This document shows, one piece after another, positions 5,560 through 7,749 of a stretch of 7,749 nt of DNA. Position 1 is the first letter of the stretch. The number at the start of each line of letters is the position of its first letter. The translations under genes were made by a program, and so were the position numbers. This DNA comes from an uncultured Lachnospiraceae bacterium (GTDB lineage: Bacteria; Bacillota; Clostridia; Lachnospirales; Lachnospiraceae), in the NCBI GenBank assembly GCA_902773445.1, contig CACYEU010000236.1, positions 1-7,749 on the forward strand, given 5' to 3'. The notes below the pieces were generated by a model. The model made no database searches. It was not told where the DNA came from and worked only from the letters and a program-made list of their open reading frames with translations.

Positions 5560-5581
5560 GTGTTTTTTCTTGATCGATCAA
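5550..5581. repeat. Two 12-bp perfect palindromes flanking a T6 run
   Basis: ACTTGCGCAAGT (5550-5561) and TTGATCGATCAA (5570-5581) are both perfect palindromes, separated by GTTTTTTC. The first contains the proposed -35 of feoB. The second lies 12 nt past the transporter stop. Stems this short with no spare loop are poor terminators, so no clear terminator separates the asnB-transporter unit from feoB. A regulator site is possible but not assignable. Confidence 0.4.
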
Positions 5582-5593
5582 AACGGATTCTGT

Positions 5594-6544
5594 TTATGAA
5601 GGGCGGGATCTCTTCGCGTCGTAGATCGTCAATGCCGACGCAGCGATCAGAAGGACAATACCGATAATTGTATTCCAGAGAACTCTCTCGTGGAGGATCA
5701 GCACCGCGAGGATCGGCGCAATCACCGGCTTGATAAAAAATGTCATCGAACCGGTCGTCGCGTCTGATGCTTTGATTCCGATAAAATAGAACAGATAGCC
5801 GACGCCTGTAACAAAGACGCCGCAATATAAGACGATCAGCAGGTTTTCTGTGATGCCGGCAACGACCGGCCGGTTCATCGCGCACAGAATGATCAAAAGG
5901 ATCAGTGACCCGAAGAAGAAACTGATGCTGGTCTGCGTAAAGACGCCGATCCTTCCGACTGTTCTCTTCCCCATGACTGTATAGGCTCCGAATGTTGTCG
6001 CCGCAATGAGCATCATCGTGATGCCGAACGGACTGTTGCCTTCCTGGACATCCCACGGCCTGATCATGAAGATGATCGCGATCAGCCCGAGGAAAAATGC
6101 GATCCATTTGAAACCGGTCATCTTTTCCTGTGTAAAGAAATGGGCGATCAGCATCGTAAAAAGCGGATTTGTACACATCAGACCGGCAGCCGTCGCCGCA
6201 TTGCTGTTCTCGACTCCGAACTGGAAGCAGCTCATGCTCAGTGCCACACCGACCGCACCGACAAGAAACAGCCAGGCAAGATCCTTTACAGAGAATGCTT
6301 CACGCAGGGACAACGGTCTGCTGACATCGGTCTTCTGTTCCATGCCTGCATTCATTCGCACTCTTGTCTCCCGGACAGCAAACGGCGCCAGAACGATCGC
6401 GGCGATCAGAAAACGAAGGAACGTCATCTGGATCGGATCAAGTTTTGAGCCCGCGATCTTTAGAGCGGTCTCCATGGTCCCGAAACAGAATCCGGAAACC
6501 AGTATTCCAATGATTGTCTTTTTGATGGATCTTTCGCTGTTCAA
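5594..6544 (-). CDS. EamA/DMT-family transporter
   Basis: This is a membrane protein of 316 residues if started at the TTG 6544-6542. That TTG overlaps the preceding stop (TTGA) and has GGAGAG five nt upstream. An in-frame ATG at 6598 would add 18 residues lying inside the synthetase gene and has no better ribosome site. About ten hydrophobic segments form two EamA repeats, roughly residues 10-162 and 173-307. Family-typical features are FLRFLIAAIVLAPF (42-55), GLMCTNPLFTMLIAHFF with an acidic residue after it (121-140), and PVIAPILAVLILHE with its conserved glutamate (273-286). Such proteins move amino acids or other metabolites, often outward, but the substrate cannot be read from sequence. 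Tight coupling to asnB hints at an amino-acid-related role. The family is sure, the substrate unknown. Confidence 0.9.
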   Translation of the reverse strand: MNSERSIKKTIIGILVSGFCFGTMETALKIAGSKLDPIQMTFLRFLIAAIVLAPFAVRETRVRMNAGMEQKTDVSRPLSLREAFSVKDLAWLFLVGAVGVALSMSCFQFGVENSNAATAAGLMCTNPLFTMLIAHFFTQEKMTGFKWIAFFLGLIAIIFMIRPWDVQEGNSPFGITMMLIAATTFGAYTVMGKRTVGRIGVFTQTSISFFFGSLILLIILCAMNRPVVAGITENLLIVLYCGVFVTGVGYLFYFIGIKASDATTGSMTFFIKPVIAPILAVLILHERVLWNTIIGIVLLIAASALTIYDAKRSRPS

Positions 6545-7749
6545 TCTGTCTCTCCAAAAGAAATATGGTACCAGAGCAGGAAAATATAGATTGCCCAAAC
6601 CTTCTTGTAACAGTCTTTTTTACCGCTCTTATAATCATTCAAAAGCTTTATGATCTTCTTCTGATCAAAGAACTGCGCGGCTGTCTCCGATTCAAACGCC
6701 TCTGTAATGGCCCGGTCAAGCTGTTCTTCATGCATCCACTCGCGCAGCGGCACCGGGAATCCGAGCTTTTTCTTTTTATAAGCCTCATTGGGGATAGCTT
6801 CACGTGCCGCGGCCCGAAGCGCGATCTTGGTCGTCCGATTGTTGACCTTTAACGCTGTCGTCAGCTTCCGCGCCGCCTCAAAGACCGCATGATCCAGATA
6901 CGGCGTCCTCGCTTCAAGACCGAACATCATCGAGTTTCGGTCGACTGCAAACAGAAAATCGTTTACGAGCCAGAAATAAAAATCAATGACCTGACGCTGA
7001 ACCATCGTTGAATCATTTGCATGGTCATTGAAATACGCTGCGGTGACCTCCTGCGGAATGATCTGATTTCTGTCTTTCACAAGGCCTAGGGCTTCGCGGT
7101 CGCGGAAGACCCGACCCAGTCCGATATACTGATCGCGAAGTCTCCGTCCCCTCCGGTAAATAAAATTCAATCCCCGCGCCTCGGGAAACAGTCCCGCAAC
7201 AGCTGAAGCCGCGCGCCGGAGCGGATACGGGATCTTCATATAGCGGGCTCCGCTTACTTCCTCCTGATAGGAGTTGTACCCGCCGAACAATTCATCGGCG
7301 CCCTCTCCGCTCATGACGACTTTAACATCTTCGGCAGCGATCTGAGCAACGAAATACAAAGCGATCGCAGCAGGATCGGCAAGAGGCTCGTCCATGTGAT
7401 AAATGATATCAGGCAGCGCCCTTAAGTATTCATCCTGATCGATCAGTCTCGACCGGTTTGTGATTCCAAGTGCGCCGGCCAGTTCTTTCGCGTACGAGAT
7501 TTCATCATAGCGCGGATCATCATAGCCGACCGTATATGTCTTGTCGGGCCGCGCAAGCGAAACAAGATACGACGAATCGATCCCGCTTGACAGAAATGAT
7601 CCGACTTCGACATCGGCAACCTGATGCATCCGCACCGATTCTTCCATCGCTCGTCCGATCATTCGGGCAGCTTCCTCAAGTGTCATGTCTGTCTCGTCGA
7701 ATGTGAGCGTATGATACTGTTCGATGCGGACATCCGGTCTGTCCTTGCC
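6541..7749 (-). CDS. asnB: Asparagine synthetase (glutamine-hydrolysing) AsnB-like, 5' end missing
   Basis: The frame is open to the right edge, so only the last 402 residues of a protein usually about 610-630 long are seen. The N-terminal glutamine amidotransferase domain with its catalytic Cys lies outside. The visible part is the ATP-pyrophosphatase synthetase domain. It has the PP-loop FLSSGIDSS (about residues 52-60 of the visible part, family form SGGxDSS), the MDEPLADPAA region (119-128), SGEGADELFGGY (147-158), and a DRNSMMFGLEARTPYLDH block (270-286) typical of AsnB. The family converts aspartate, ATP and glutamine to asparagine. Close relatives modify other carboxylates in peptides or glycans, so the exact substrate is less certain than the fold. 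An internal ATG at 7686 is not the start. Confidence 0.9.
   Translation of the reverse strand, partial: GKDRPDVRIEQYHTLTFDETDMTLEEAARMIGRAMEESVRMHQVADVEVGSFLSSGIDSSYLVSLARPDKTYTVGYDDPRYDEISYAKELAGALGITNRSRLIDQDEYLRALPDIIYHMDEPLADPAAIALYFVAQIAAEDVKVVMSGEGADELFGGYNSYQEEVSGARYMKIPYPLRRAASAVAGLFPEARGLNFIYRRGRRLRDQYIGLGRVFRDREALGLVKDRNQIIPQEVTAAYFNDHANDSTMVQRQVIDFYFWLVNDFLFAVDRNSMMFGLEARTPYLDHAVFEAARKLTTALKVNNRTTKIALRAAAREAIPNEAYKKKKLGFPVPLREWMHEEQLDRAITEAFESETAAQFFDQKKIIKLLNDYKSGKKDCYKKVWAIYIFLLWYHISFGETD

Noticed and set aside
5550..5570. Palindrome followed by T6 as a plus-strand intrinsic terminator
   Set aside because: The stem leaves only four bases for a loop with four pairs, and no plus-strand gene precedes it. 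It more likely belongs to the feoB promoter region.

Overview
The window looks like chromosomal DNA of a Clostridia-type Firmicute. The ribosomal protein sequences read like those of Lachnospiraceae; this is recalled from the families, not searched. Base composition is moderate, Shine-Dalgarno sites of the GGAGG type precede nearly every gene, and all intact genes lie on the minus strand. Read along transcription (right to left), three units follow one another.

Unit 1 (7749 to 5594): the C-terminal synthetase domain of an AsnB-type asparagine synthetase enters from the right edge. It is followed, with overlapping stop and start, by an EamA/DMT-family membrane transporter that probably begins at a TTG codon.

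Unit 2 (about 5559 to 3147): a ferrous iron uptake unit. Its promoter carries two tandem 16-bp DtxR/IdeR-like palindromes, then come feoB (671 residues, no feoA beside it), a 59-residue membrane protein with a CxxCx5C motif (FeoB-associated Cys-rich family), and a hairpin that probably ends the transcript.

Unit 3 (about 3108 to 1): the head of the S10 ribosomal protein operon, rpsJ-rplC-rplD-rplW-rplB. It has a strong promoter with A-tract UP elements and a leader of about 230 nt that can fold into long, partly mutually exclusive stems. Two further hairpins sit between rpsJ and rplC.

The most important observation is at the left edge. rplB does not finish: at position 101 it stops matching L2, just before the universally conserved HPHGGGEG region. 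The next DNA encodes an internal piece of rpsS (S19) on the opposite strand. The join falls in a 12-bp segment (101-112) that reads correctly as L2 on one strand and as S19 on the other, so it is a foldback or inversion at a short inverted repeat. rplB also lacks about ten universally conserved residues, apparently through a 30-nt in-frame loss between short direct repeats (around 566-574). Both genes are essential, so these look more like amplification or assembly artefacts at a contig end than viable biology, though a minority real inversion cannot be excluded. I found no mobile element, CRISPR array, tRNA, rRNA or evident novel defence or metabolic system.
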